Position numbers and translations under genes: made by a program. This document shows positions 45,836 to 56,239 of a stretch of 64,000 nt of DNA, piece after piece. Origin of the DNA: Aspidiotus rigidus (Eukaryota; Arthropoda; Insecta; Hemiptera; Diaspididae). The notes beneath the pieces are model-generated. The model saw only the letters and a list, made by a program, of their open reading frames with translations, was not told the DNA's origin and searched no databases. How positions within the stretch are numbered: position 1 is the first letter of the stretch; each line of letters starts with the position of its first letter. Location: positions 1,426,001 to 1,490,000 of the forward strand of contig JAVHKY010000028.1 of assembly GCA_035079385.1 (NCBI GenBank). Direction: 5' to 3'.

Positions 45836-47340
45836 CCAACACCAACAAGAACGAGTAACAACGAACGAGGAGGTCATGACTGAGTTCAGAGTATTTAAAG
45901 CTAGTGTGATACTGACATTACAAGGATCATGTTCGACTCCATAGTAAGCCACATAGTGTACAGAGTCGGCTCTCCAATGAGGAACTTGGCGTGAACACCT
46001 CTCCGCGTATTGTAGATAAATAATTTTGAGGATTGGTTTCCGGTTTGACCGGAATACACATTTTAATCAAAACTTGAGCTATACAAGCTTTAGCCTAAAG
46101 CTGAGTGAGATTCGACACTGAAGAACACGGGGGGGGGGGGGGAGGGAGTCACGCTTGACCATATCCCAGGAAGCTCGATTCTCATCTGAAAGGATAAAAT
46201 AGGGATATTTGAACTGAGGCTCGGCTAAACCAATACAGTCGGGAAGGAGAGCAGAGAAAAGGGACTTGGGAGAATGCGTGTTCGAGTTAGCACTGCAGAA
46301 ACAGCTAGTGTATCGTGTCAGTACTGAGTATTATAGGCCTACCTAAAAATAATTAAAAATATGGGGTAATCGACAATCAAATACCGGATCACGTAGTGTA
46401 ATTGAGATTATAGAAATCAGTCCAAAGCCGGGATGAGCGAGTTATAATAGGAAAAAGTTTGAGCTTTAAGACATACCCTATACACCACTCACATCCCCGC
46501 CATGGGTGTTCACGTCAACACCAATATTTAATTAATCAGGCCAAAAATTGCCATTTATAGGCGCACCATAGATTTCTATCTCATAGATCGCGAATAGATA
46601 ATGGTAATCAAAAATAATGAAAAAGATACGGTAGTGAGAAGAAGGAAGAAAAAACAAGATGAAAAATGAAACGGAGCTTTAATAAGAGGAAACCAATAAA
46701 AATAAATAAATAATTGATAATGATAGAATCAATAAACTGAAAAGATGATCAATTAACTAAATAGAAAAAAAGAAAAAAAGAAAAAAAAAAAAAACTAATA
46801 ATGTTGATAATGATAATTATAAAGCATAATTTATGAAAGGATGAAACCTGTTAGCGCCTACAAAGAATTTTGGATGTAATTTGACTCCTATTCTTCGAAC
46901 GTAGAAAAGAACTTTGGATTGAGACTTCTTATGTAGATAGGAATCAGCGTCCACTTTTTGGCACAGCAGACGATGGAAACAAAAGAATCTTTCCCGGAGT
47001 GTGGCGTTGTAAACAATATATAGCCAATGATGAGATTGGTAAAAAAAAAAAAAAATTATAATTTCAGCCTCGATTGTAAATATGCAGAGACGCGCAGCAG
47101 AATGTTCCATATACTTTTTCAAATACGTATAAATCAGACAATGTCCAGAAGGGTTCGAAGAAAAATTTCAGGAAACATATAGACCATTTTTGTATGACGT
47201 CATAATTTTCATCTTGTTTATGAAAAAGGTACGGTAGGCTACATATCTACATCAGATATGACTGTAGATACTATTTGAATGAATTTGTGTAGGTATACGT
47301 GCCCTGCTGTTCATTGAATCCAGATGTTTCATACGAAAAA
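45836..47340. other. No gene recognised; G-run at about 46130
   Basis: Includes a run of about 13 G at 46129-46142, and A-rich tracts at about 46760-46800 and 47040-47055. No supported exon. Confidence 0.5.
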
Positions 47341-47349
47341 TGTTCATCA

Positions 47350-47488
47350 CTATAGTCTGTCCGCAAATAGAATGGGTCACGTAAACAAACCCGCGAACCG
47401 CTTCCTCGCATCGTAATCAATTTTTTTTGCATGAAAGCGGGTCGCGGGTTTGTTTACGTGACCCATTCTATTTGCGGACAGACTATAG
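47350..47488. mobile_element. MITE with about 51-bp TIRs
   Basis: Left arm 47350-47400 (CTATAGTCTGTCCGCAAATA...) and right arm 47438-47488 are inverted copies with one mismatch. The central spacer is about 37 bp. The ends read TATAGTCTG and CAGACTATA, so the element is probably delimited by TA, as for Tc1/mariner-type insertions. The near-perfect arms suggest recent mobility. No coding capacity. Confidence 0.85.
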
Positions 47489-47859
47489 TTCTACTTTTGA
47501 TAAAAATATCGCAAAAGCTTAACATTCGAAGGGTTCTTCTAATATTTATCAAAGCCTGCAAAATCCTTTGTAAACGAGCACTATGCGCGCCAGCAGAGTA
47601 GCAGCTTGCAAACGTAAATTACCCATATATACATCATCACAAAAATGCCATGGTCTATTAACAGAAAAATGTATCCTATAACGATTAGAAGAGAAGTAAT
47701 CGGCCGCGATAGACTATCACCGACACCGATTACAGTCTTATAGATAAAAAAAAAAGAAAAAGAAATAGCAGAAGGAAAGAGGAAGAGAAGATGAAGGAGG
47801 CCAATAATAAAAAAATAATATTGGTTAACGGTCAATCGGTTGAAATTTGAGAACCTAAC

Positions 47860-50060
47860 GTCAGATTCCTCAGTGCAGACTACACCACAGACAGATATGT
47901 AACAAAGTACAGATTACAGATTGCAGCGTTTTCATTCTCACTGATACAGCTGATTGCAGGCTTGCAGCATAACAATAATGAACTGCGCAAATTGAGTGCG
48001 CGCATCGCGTACGGCATAGGACTATGCTAGCCTTGAAGGTCATGATTATTTTAGTGTGGTGGTAGTAAAAAAACGACGTTTCACATTAATTTTTCGTTCA
48101 GCGCGCAGTCGTGGGACGTGGGTAAACCGACTAGCCGACGTAGCCAACACGAAACATGAGGGATTCTGGTGTGAATTGAATTCCGGAATATTCGTCTTCG
48201 GGAATGATATTAGATAGATGAAGCCGGATTAAGCTGTGAAATGTTGACGTTTCGTGCGTGATTGCGTTTGCGTAGTAATTAGTGTACCTAATTAGTTGAA
48301 TATCCAGAAGCAAAATCCTAATCTATATGATTTAACGATCGCGATCATGTTTTTTTAACCGAAGAATGTGAATGGCATTTGTTCGCCGTATATTACTGTA
48401 ATTTGGTACGTGCCTTTCGTGAAATATGCACCTTCTATTGAGTCTTCTCGTTCGAAAAAATAATTTTGTTCGAGTACGCTGGTATAGCGACGCTTATCAT
48501 GAAGCGATCTTCGTGCACTTATGGAAATGAGACTGATGACGAATGGAACTTGGAACCCAATGTCATGAGAGATCGATTATCATGATGTTTCAACGGTTCT
48601 ACAATCTATTGTAAGTAGGAGTCTGAGAAAATTTTTCGGGTGACGTATCATTAGCGATGATAATTCATTTATGTATAGTCTTGTGCACTTTTTTGTCGAA
48701 GATCTGTTCTGTTCGTTATCATTGTGCGTTCCGATAAGAGATGAACTACAGTCGTAATCATCAATTGCAGTTATTTTTCCGGCGAACTACGTCGTTCAAC
48801 CGTCGCAAAGCCAGTGGGGATTTGAATCTCAACGATAAGTGATATTCCGATTTCCGAGAAATGTTCGAGTATTCCTAGCAATAAGGGTGAGAGTTTCAGG
48901 ATCAGTGAAGTATCGAATGAAGAAGTATCTGGTAATGAATTCATCTTATTTGTTATTGAATTACTAACTGGTGGCAGTGCCTCATGATTGGAAACGAACC
49001 GACGACGAAATTATATCGTGCTCCATTACGCAGTTGGAATACTGATCGTACAAATCATGTGTTTACATCATCAAACAATCGAGAATGTTCGATGGAATTA
49101 GTAGTTCAATAATACGCTTCACTGATTTAGAAAAAATTTTTCTTCAGAGTTGCGACTAGGTTAGTTCTCTATTCAATCTGAGCATATATTGTTTGTAAGA
49201 GAACGACGAAAAAGGTTGTAATTTTATTGTGAGTATGCGTGACATCGCACCGGTAGTGATGGAATAATCAAGAATGGTTTGATAACCAGATAATATTCAT
49301 TAGTTTTGGAAGTATTTTCCTCTTTCAGATTGAGATGAAGACATATTTTTTACTAAATTTTAGCATAATATATTTTCGAATACAACGACGGAAATGTTGT
49401 AATCATACTGTGAGGATGAATCACGTGTACTTATTATAATTTAGCATTCGGTGAGAGAGTACTAGTCGAAAATTTTTCATCAAATTCGTTCGTTGATACG
49501 CCTTGAAAAACACGAACATCGTGTTCTATCGATAGAAAGAATACAGCCATACGTCTTCGGTTGAATTTTATTCATTTTGAATCGCTTGTAAGAAAAGAAA
49601 GAACGAGTGAATATTCGAAGGATGTACTCGATTGTTTTACGGTAACGAGAAAACTAGTAAAGTTGTTTTTGCGTTCAAATGTGAATGAGTTGGTGGTCGT
49701 TTTTTCTTTCTCCTTCAAGTTTTGCGATTATTATTCTCGTGAACTGCGTACTTCCGTATCACGTAGCCTATTATTATCAAGCAGAGTTGATGAAGCTGAA
49801 CGTCTGAAGCCAAAGCCACATCATTTTGGGAAACAAGCTGAAATTTGTTTTACTTATTCATAAAAAGATACAAGCGAGTGACTGATCAGTTGTTCTGTGA
49901 GTGAAAATCATGTGGACATCCCTGTAGTACAAAGGTTTATTGAAGTAGGTTAAAGAGAATGAGAGAGTGTTCCCAAATCAAACAGTGTCCTAAGTCAGGA
50001 GTGCATGTTTCATTCACAGATGGGGTTACAATATAACCTTTTAAAACCCTTTATAGCTTT
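47860..50060. other. Repeat-free, CG-containing region without a recognised gene
   Basis: Unlike its surroundings, this 2-kb stretch contains no repeat family found elsewhere in the window, and CG-containing words (TTCG, CGAT, ACGTC) are frequent. Short open frames exist (48131-48313 minus, 49561-49863 plus) but have no splice or homology support. It might be a regulatory region or long 5' UTR. Confidence 0.35.
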
Positions 50061-50067
50061 GACTTCC

Positions 50068-50564
50068 CTAACAATTAGTCGTTTTGTAACCAAAATCATG
50101 CACAAGAGGGCAATCAAACAACTCTTGTCCGAAAATCTCTTCACCAGAGTAAGAAGGATTCAAGTTTTCATAACCTAAACTATATTTTTTCTGCATGTAC
50201 AGGATCATGAAATCAACTGAAAATTCAGAAAATTTTGATGGGTATTCATTTTCTCTTGTTTGGTTATCGGTACCAATAAAGGGAGACCAGCATTCTGTAT
50301 AAACTTGATAAGATGTTATCAAAATTCCAGTGTCAGTTTCCCTTTTGTCGTTCCTATAGACTGTTAATAATGCCATCTTTTCGATGCTCATTTTATAAGA
50401 CAAGTCTATTTCTGGGCAGTCAGGTATAGGAGACGGAGGAAGAGTGCGTGAGGGATAATCTCTTGTGATAAGTTGATGATAAGTTTACTGATCTCATGTA
50501 CATCAGTAATTGGTACTCGATTCTCGAGTTCATTTTCCTTTTCTCGTTGATTGTTCGAATTCAT
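50068..50564 (-). pseudogene. Candidate gene in two overlapping frames, unidentified
   Basis: On the minus strand an ATG at 50562-50564 opens 52 codons (MNSNNQREKENELENRVPIT, then VHEISKLIINLSQEIIPHAL) to a TAG at 50406-50408. A second frame overlaps it, begins after a TAA near 50490, reads RDYPSRTLPPSPIPDCPEID and continues KMSIEKMALLTVYRNDKRET to a stop at 50068-50070, ending in DFGYKTTNC. Both halves look like real protein. Joined across the overlap they would give about 165 residues, a hydrophilic N-terminus followed by a mixed domain. Explanations are a one- or two-base indel (decay or assembly error), programmed frameshifting, or an unrecognised intron. I cannot name a family. Confidence 0.4.
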
Positions 50565-50593
50565 TTTTCCTTTCTCGTTTGTTCGCTAACAAC

Positions 50594-50659
50594 ATGGATT
50601 TCAAAATGATATTAATTCTACTGAGCATTACTATCGGAAGATTCTTGCGTAATAATTAG
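50594..50659 (+). CDS. Possible signal-peptide exon
   Basis: A short plus-strand frame, MDFKMILILLSITIG, then RFLRNN and stop. It resembles an N-terminal secretion signal, and GC/GTAATA within it could be a donor. It lies 30 bp from the start of the minus-strand candidate gene, head to head. No following exon could be tied to it. Confidence 0.2.
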   Translation: MDFKMILILLSITIGRFLRNN

Positions 50660-52255
50660 TCACAAGTAATTATTATAATGATTCTTTAATTACGGTTTAA
50701 TATACTCGTAATACATCGAAATCGTTTGTAAAAAATGTGGGGGGGGGGGAATATGACGATTCACGATTCGTAAGGCCGTGGATCTGGAATCGTGTATAGA
50801 TACTATATTTTCTTCACGTAGATATTTTTCGTAGAGTTGAAGCAGAGTGCGCTAGTGGAAGCGTGGGTAAAAAATGAGACAAACCTTTCAATCCGAATTT
50901 AAATTTATTTTATGATTTAACATATTTTACATTTTTTATTTAATGTTATTAAACGTGCTCCTATTGATTCGCGATGTTTCTATTTTCCCTGTTCACCTAA
51001 CGGACAGAAGAAAAAATAAAAGCGTCCGTCAGTTTCTGTAAAGAAATGTAAATAGCTTACTAACTAGAGCGAGATGAGCATTGAAAGTATTTTTCGAAAG
51101 ATTTTTCCTAATACCTAAACGATTTCTTATTGAGATCCTTCGTTTTCCCTGGTATTACTATGAAGAAAATAATACTAAAGGTCGACATTTATTTCTAAGT
51201 CTGAAGGGACGGAATTTTCGTAAGCGTCGATGTCGTAATAAAATTCGGATATTGCGAACTAAAGTTTTCGTCTACTTACATTGTCCGAGTCCAAAACTAT
51301 AAGACTCCTGGCGTAGCGCCTCGAGTTGATTACTTGAATAAAACCAGTGAAAGGGTGACCTCATGTCAAATGCCTGGTCGTCCATGCGGCAAAGGTGGTC
51401 ACCGTCAAATCAAAAGTGGACCAACCATTTCATAGATACCGTTCGAGTTTGAATACGGAGTGCAAATAATCGTAGATGGAAAAACGATGTCGTCTCCTTG
51501 ACGTATCTTCGAATTATGGTGAAATGAATTGGGTAGCGAAAGAGGCAAATTTAAATAAGGGAGAATTTTATAGTGGTCAATAAATATTCTATCGAAGAAT
51601 CGAAGCGTAAGCCAATTATAGATTTCCGATAATGAAGTGTAGAAGAAAGAAGATAGATAGCGTTTTATTTCAGCAAACGCTGAAAGTCGAATAATTTTCG
51701 AGTTCGACAAAAAAAAAAAAAATTAGAATTCATCACTTCAAAATAAAATTAAAGTATGTAGGATTACAATGTACAATGCTGAACTACGAGTTGTTATAAC
51801 TAGGGACATAAGTAGAGTATTTATCATAAAGCATTACATCAGATTCAAAACGTTTATCTTCAAACAGATTCTGACTGTGATGGTTGCTCTAAAAATTTTT
51901 ACTTTTGGTATGGAAAACTCAGGGACTACGTGAGTATTGCGTCACCATGAATACCTCGAATGTAGCGCTCTTACAACTATTTGCTAACATTAAAATATAC
52001 AACCATTGTACGACATAGGTACCCGTTTAACAAAGTTCCATTCGCATTTGTTACATCAATTCAAGAATTCATGTTTCGTCACTCTTATTCTTTTTCCATT
52101 GCAATTAGGATGTTTGGTTCCAGTCATTAAAATGTAATAAACTCGCAATCCTATTAGACTACCTTACTGATTTTCTAGGGTCGACGTTTTGTGTGATTAC
52201 GTCAAACTGGAATACACTAACGAAGATCGAGCCATTTAGGAATACAAAGTGAAGT

Positions 52256-52456
52256 TCAATCCCAAAATGGATGATAAAATTGCGAAGTCGAGATCGACAA
52301 CGAGACATTGTTATTTTGATTGTTTGACAAAACAACCCCCAGTGGAAACGTCGTGTTGTTATTGTTATTGCCAATGTTGGATGCGTTCACATCAGGCTTG
52401 ATATCGCTTTCAATCCCTGTTATTGGTGCGACGGGTGAAAAGTGGCGCCCGAACAA
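52256..52456 (-). pseudogene. Asn-rich coding fragment
   Basis: A 66-codon minus-strand frame with coding-like composition: PVAPITGIESDIKPDVNASN, an Asn run, then LSNNQNNNVSLSISTSQFYH and FWD before the stop. It is preceded by a stop and has no pyrimidine-rich acceptor, so it is probably a relic of the C-terminus of a larger protein. Confidence 0.3.
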
Positions 52457-52959
52457 AAGTTAACTTTCTCCTTAATGTCTCTTATTTTTCTGAAGTTGAC
52501 AAATTTTGTGGCAAAAATTTCATCTTTTGCACTCCATTTCAATGACCACCAAAATTGGTGTGCAAAGATTTTAATAGCCTGAGGTCATATAAAAACAAAG
52601 CCAAATTATTCTTGTGTTCAAATATTTTACTTTGTATCACACTTCTTTCTTTTTATTCATATGTCTATCTTTTCTGAGTTAACTATAATCTGACCGCGAA
52701 AATTGTTCATCTATGACAAATGACGCCTACTTTGAAGACCCCCAATTCCATAAAAACTGTAATCGCAAACAATGTGAAATTAAAACCGCAGTGGAATTTT
52801 TTTTGTGGGTTCCCATTGAAGTCTATAGAGAGCACATTACTGTTAGTCCCTGACGTTTTGATATTCACCTTTCAATATTGTAGATATCTTAGAAGTACCT
52901 TAAACGGAGGGCTATTTGTGAAGTTTCTAACAGTTATTTACTAGAAAGACGTCGTACAA

Positions 52960-53638
52960 CAGAGAGTATGTACTTTTTAAACGGGCAATGACGTCATTTG
53001 CTGATAGTCGTGGATTTGACGCCTCTCTGTGACACCCGACATAGAGGAAGGAAAAGTTTTGAGGATAGGAAGGGAAATAAATAAGATAAGGATGATCATT
53101 TGTATGGATATGGACAGGAACTTGTTGAGGACAAGGAAAATCATTCGAGGAAATTGAAAACTTTGGAGGGTTACTATTAATTAGCCGTTCAACAGAATGA
53201 ATAGAGAAGAAGGAATATAACTGAGAAGTTTGCAAACTATAAGGTCAAGCCGGCTAATTGTAAACAAAAACCAACTTTTCAAAAATTTCATTTTTTGTGA
53301 CTAATTTTGTGGGAGTTTCTGAAGAGCAATTGAACACTTCTTGGTATCAAGTGAAAGGGTATGGTCTCCACTGCTGATGAGTGGCCTGAACACTTTTTTT
53401 GTGTCAGTAGGCTCGGAATTACAGAGTGTTTACAATTACAAAGTGCATTTTTACAATTAGACCTATGATTGGGGGTAATTGTAAACGTGTGTATTTCTTA
53501 TGGGGACTTTCTCTGAAATGCCTTTTTTGGTCAGTTTACAAAGGAAAACATTACTCCTAATAATGAAAATTTAATTATTAGAGAAAAAAGATCAGAATTA
53601 AGCACAACTCAGAATTGGTAATAGAACACATAATTCAC
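52960..53638. other. Probable 3' flank of the pogo/Tigger relic
   Basis: Lies downstream of the transposase relic in its own orientation. Contains repeated AATTGTAAAC / GTTTACAATTA words (about 53265, 53430, 53480), possibly subterminal repeats of the element. No terminal repeat was confirmed. Confidence 0.3.
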
Positions 53639-54359
53639 TTAAGCATTATAAGTACCACATAAGTAAGTCAAGTTACTTAGCTCTTTCCATGCTCTCCCTA
53701 ATAATTCTGCGAATCGTGATTTGGAGAGTCGTAGACTCTGCTTTCCCATATTTCGCCGCCCATGTTCTACAAGCAAAGCGTCCCACTTCGCTTTAAGGGC
53801 GAAAAAGACAGTCTTATCCAAAGGCTGTAGGAGATTGGTTAAATGGCTCGGTAGCCTGACTAACTCAATACGATTCGCGCGTGCGCGCTTGATGATTCGA
53901 ACTGGCGTGGCTTTTATGCCCGTCGAATATGAGTAAAGCTTTCAGTTCTGGACAATTATACTCTGTTCTCAATGAATTTATACACGGTTCAAACATTGAG
54001 ATGATCCAATGGTAAAACACTTCTTCTTCCATCCAGCCATTGCTAGATGCAACGTACTTTGTACCTGGGTACGCCTTATCTGATGTCGAATCTGGTGGAA
54101 GAGTAGAACCTTCCTTGCTAGTACTTTTATAAACAATTAGAGGAGGTAAACATTGGCCGGCAGCCGAAACACAGCCTAACACTGAAATGGAGTCTCGACC
54201 TGAACCTCCACTAACTCGATGAAGTGGTACTCCCTTCTCTCCAATACCACGTACTTTGGTCGGATCGAGACCAAATCCACTTGAACGATCGCGAAAAGAA
54301 ATTAAATTCGTCCAGCTTGGGTGCCATTTATGCCAACCCTTCTTTTTTCGAGGATCCAC
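53639..54359 (-). pseudogene. pogo/Tigger-type DDE transposase, truncated
   Basis: Minus-strand frame 54359-53865 encodes the DDE_1 core: SGFGLDPTKVRGIGEKGVPL, then SISVLGCVSAAGQCLPPLIV, WMEEEVFYHWI, and LLIFDGHKSHAS, which holds the second catalytic Asp. The frame then breaks near 53885-53900. In another frame the protein goes on as RIIKRARANRIELVRLP, HLTNLLQPLDKTVFFALKAK (third catalytic Asp in LQPLD), and a Lys/Arg-rich end that stops at 53639. The N-terminal helix-turn-helix region and the block with the first catalytic Asp are missing: the sequence reads RSSGF where DESGF is expected. The element is therefore dead. The superfamily assignment rests on several ordered motifs and is secure. 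Confidence 0.85.
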
Positions 54360-54782
54360 CCCCTTTGTCTGAATTGCGCCTATCTTCTCTCCTATGAAAT
54401 TTATCGAAAAATGTTTCGAGGAAAAGTTGTTCCTCAGTCAAAATTCTATTTTTTTGGTTATTATAAAAAGTCATTTGGTGTCAGTTGTGCACCACAAATT
54501 TGAAAAATGTCCTTAGACCTGAGGTTTACAGCGCACTCGGGATCGAATTGAACGGCCAAACTTGAAATGTTGGAAATAGAACTTGAATTGAGGTCACCAT
54601 GATGTATTATGTCTCAGGAAACTCGAATTTGAGGTCCGATTTGCGATTACTAATATTCACGTCACTAATTAGGTATGATATGTTGATAAACAAAAAGTGG
54701 TACCAGTACTTGATCTTGCAGCCGATCTTGATCCGTCGACGAATTCGACTCTACTGACCCCAGCGCCGCTAGCCTCACCCAC

Positions 54783-55112
54783 CTACGCTATCAGCGCTCG
54801 GGTCTCCAGCCGCCACTGCTGCAGAAATTCCTCCCTCTCAACCCTTATCACCCAATAACCCCAATATAGAATGGCTGCGTTCACCACTAAGGCCCACACT
54901 GCTATACACGCAATAAAAAATGAAACGCTAGATCTATGCCTACTCTTTTCAAAAACTTCACAAATTTTGAGAAGCAGAAATCCTGCGACAATCAATGCAA
55001 AAGAAATAAAAACGATGAAAATTATAAATAAAACAACAATAAACGGGACGACTTTTTCTACGGTCCGGTGGTAACTGCTTTCTAAATCTAAATTTTCGAA
55101 TGATTTTGTTTG
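54783..55112 (-). CDS. Candidate two-transmembrane protein exon
   Basis: The minus-strand frame opens right after an acceptor (GTTTCTTACAG) and runs 109 codons to TAG at 54783-54785. It starts QTKSFENLDLESSYHRTVEK, then a long hydrophobic stretch (VVPFIVVLFIIFIVFISFAL... to about residue 50), a charged loop (CEVFEKSRHRSS), a second hydrophobic stretch (FFIACIAVWALVVNAAILYW), and a charged tail. Immediately upstream (about 55120-55245) another frame reads YEPPYTKKNTSKTVDIRAAQ with a PPxY motif. The two are separated by only 23 bp bounded by GT and AG, too short for a normal intron. Either a frameshift joins them or a different upstream exon is used. Family not recognised. Confidence 0.4.
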   Translation of the reverse strand, partial: QTKSFENLDLESSYHRTVEKVVPFIVVLFIIFIVFISFALIVAGFLLLKICEVFEKSRHRSSVSFFIACIAVWALVVNAAILYWGYWVIRVEREEFLQQWRLETRALIA

Positions 55113-55741
55113 CTGTAAGAAACTAGTTGCACTACTTGCTGTTCAGGCTCAGGCGCGTTCGTCGGAGTTGAGTTAATTTGTTGAGCTGCTCTTATATCCA
55201 CTGTCTTCGAAGTATTCTTTTTCGTATACGGCGGCTCATAATGTATATATGTATATATTTACTTCCGCTAAAATTTGATTTTAGTTTTTTCATCAAAATT
55301 ACTCTTCAGTTTGTATGGCTGATATTCAGGGAGTGAGGAGAGGGTGAGGACTGAAAATACATTAAAAACTTGGATAAATGTTCACCAAGAGGTATTTTCG
55401 TGTCTAAAACTCAAATTTGAAGTCAGTTTCTTGATTACATTCATCCTACGGTTCGTATGGTGGATGGGGGTGTGAAGAGAAGGTGAGGAGTGAAAATTAT
55501 TAGAAATTGAGATACATATCCGTGCAGAGGTATTTTAGCAGCAAAATTTCAAATTTAAGGTCGAATTTTTATAAAATTTACTTTCAAACCTGTTCGGGGG
55601 CTGTAGGGGGAGGTGAGAACAAAATTTTAAAATATATATTCCTTTAGATGATCGAGTCATTTCTTTTTAGTGGCTGAATGTAGGACAGTAACCTCTACCT
55701 CATCGAAGCTGTGAGTGGGATTCAAATGTAGATGCGAGAAA

Positions 55742-55913
55742 CATATTCACCAATTTGAACGTAGGTTTAACCGTGGTTAAATTTTAATCATAATTAAAAG
55801 GAGTAATGAATTGGCTCGCTATGCGATTGAAACGTCGCGAAAAATAAAATGTTTTGTTCTATGTGGTTGATAGTGCCAATTCATTACTCCTTTTAATTAT
55901 CATATTCACCAAT
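55742..55913. mobile_element. 26-bp-arm hairpin flanked by a 13-bp direct repeat
   Basis: Arms 55790-55815 and 55875-55900 (ATAATTAAAAGGAGTAATGA... and its mirror) are exact inverted copies. CATATTCACCAAT occurs on both sides, at 55742-55754 and 55901-55913. This fits an insertion with a target duplication, although 13 bp is long and the left repeat lies 35 bp outside the arm. The interior has GGTTTAACCGTGGTTAAA words like those in the MITE at 44.9 kb. Confidence 0.6.
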
Positions 55914-56198
55914 ATTCCAGTCGCCCTCTCAATCGACATAATGTGTAAAGTACTTCAGACCAACAACCTCCCTCATGACACTATGGCTGAATTTCGTAGT
56001 CTCATCACTATTGCTGTGGGAACCCCGAAAGGAGGCAGGAAGAGTGGCTTTGTTGCAGTGGAAGACGTGCTGAAAACTCAATCTGAAGAAAATATCGAGA
56101 CGTACAAGAGATATAAATATGTTTATTTAAGTAGGAGAATACCGAGGAAGTATAATTTCGGAACGCGTCTGATTTGTACCCAGTTCGTCGTGGACTGA
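55914..56198 (+). CDS. Possible exon, unidentified
   Basis: After ATATTCCAG the frame reads DIMCKVLQTNNLPHDTMAEF, then RSLITIAVGTPKGGRKSG and FVAVEDVLKTQSEENIETYK before drifting into AT-rich codons. The composition looks coding and an acceptor is present, but a donor is not clear and there is no homology I recognise. The open frame continues left into the hairpin, which is coincidental. Confidence 0.25.
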   Translation: MPVALSIDIMCKVLQTNNLPHDTMAEFRSLITIAVGTPKGGRKSGFVAVEDVLKTQSEENIETYKRYKYVYLSRRIPRKYNFGTRLICTQFVVD

Positions 56199-56239
56199 TC
56201 ATCGGGAACCCAAGGGACAGAGAATAAAACATCTATCCG

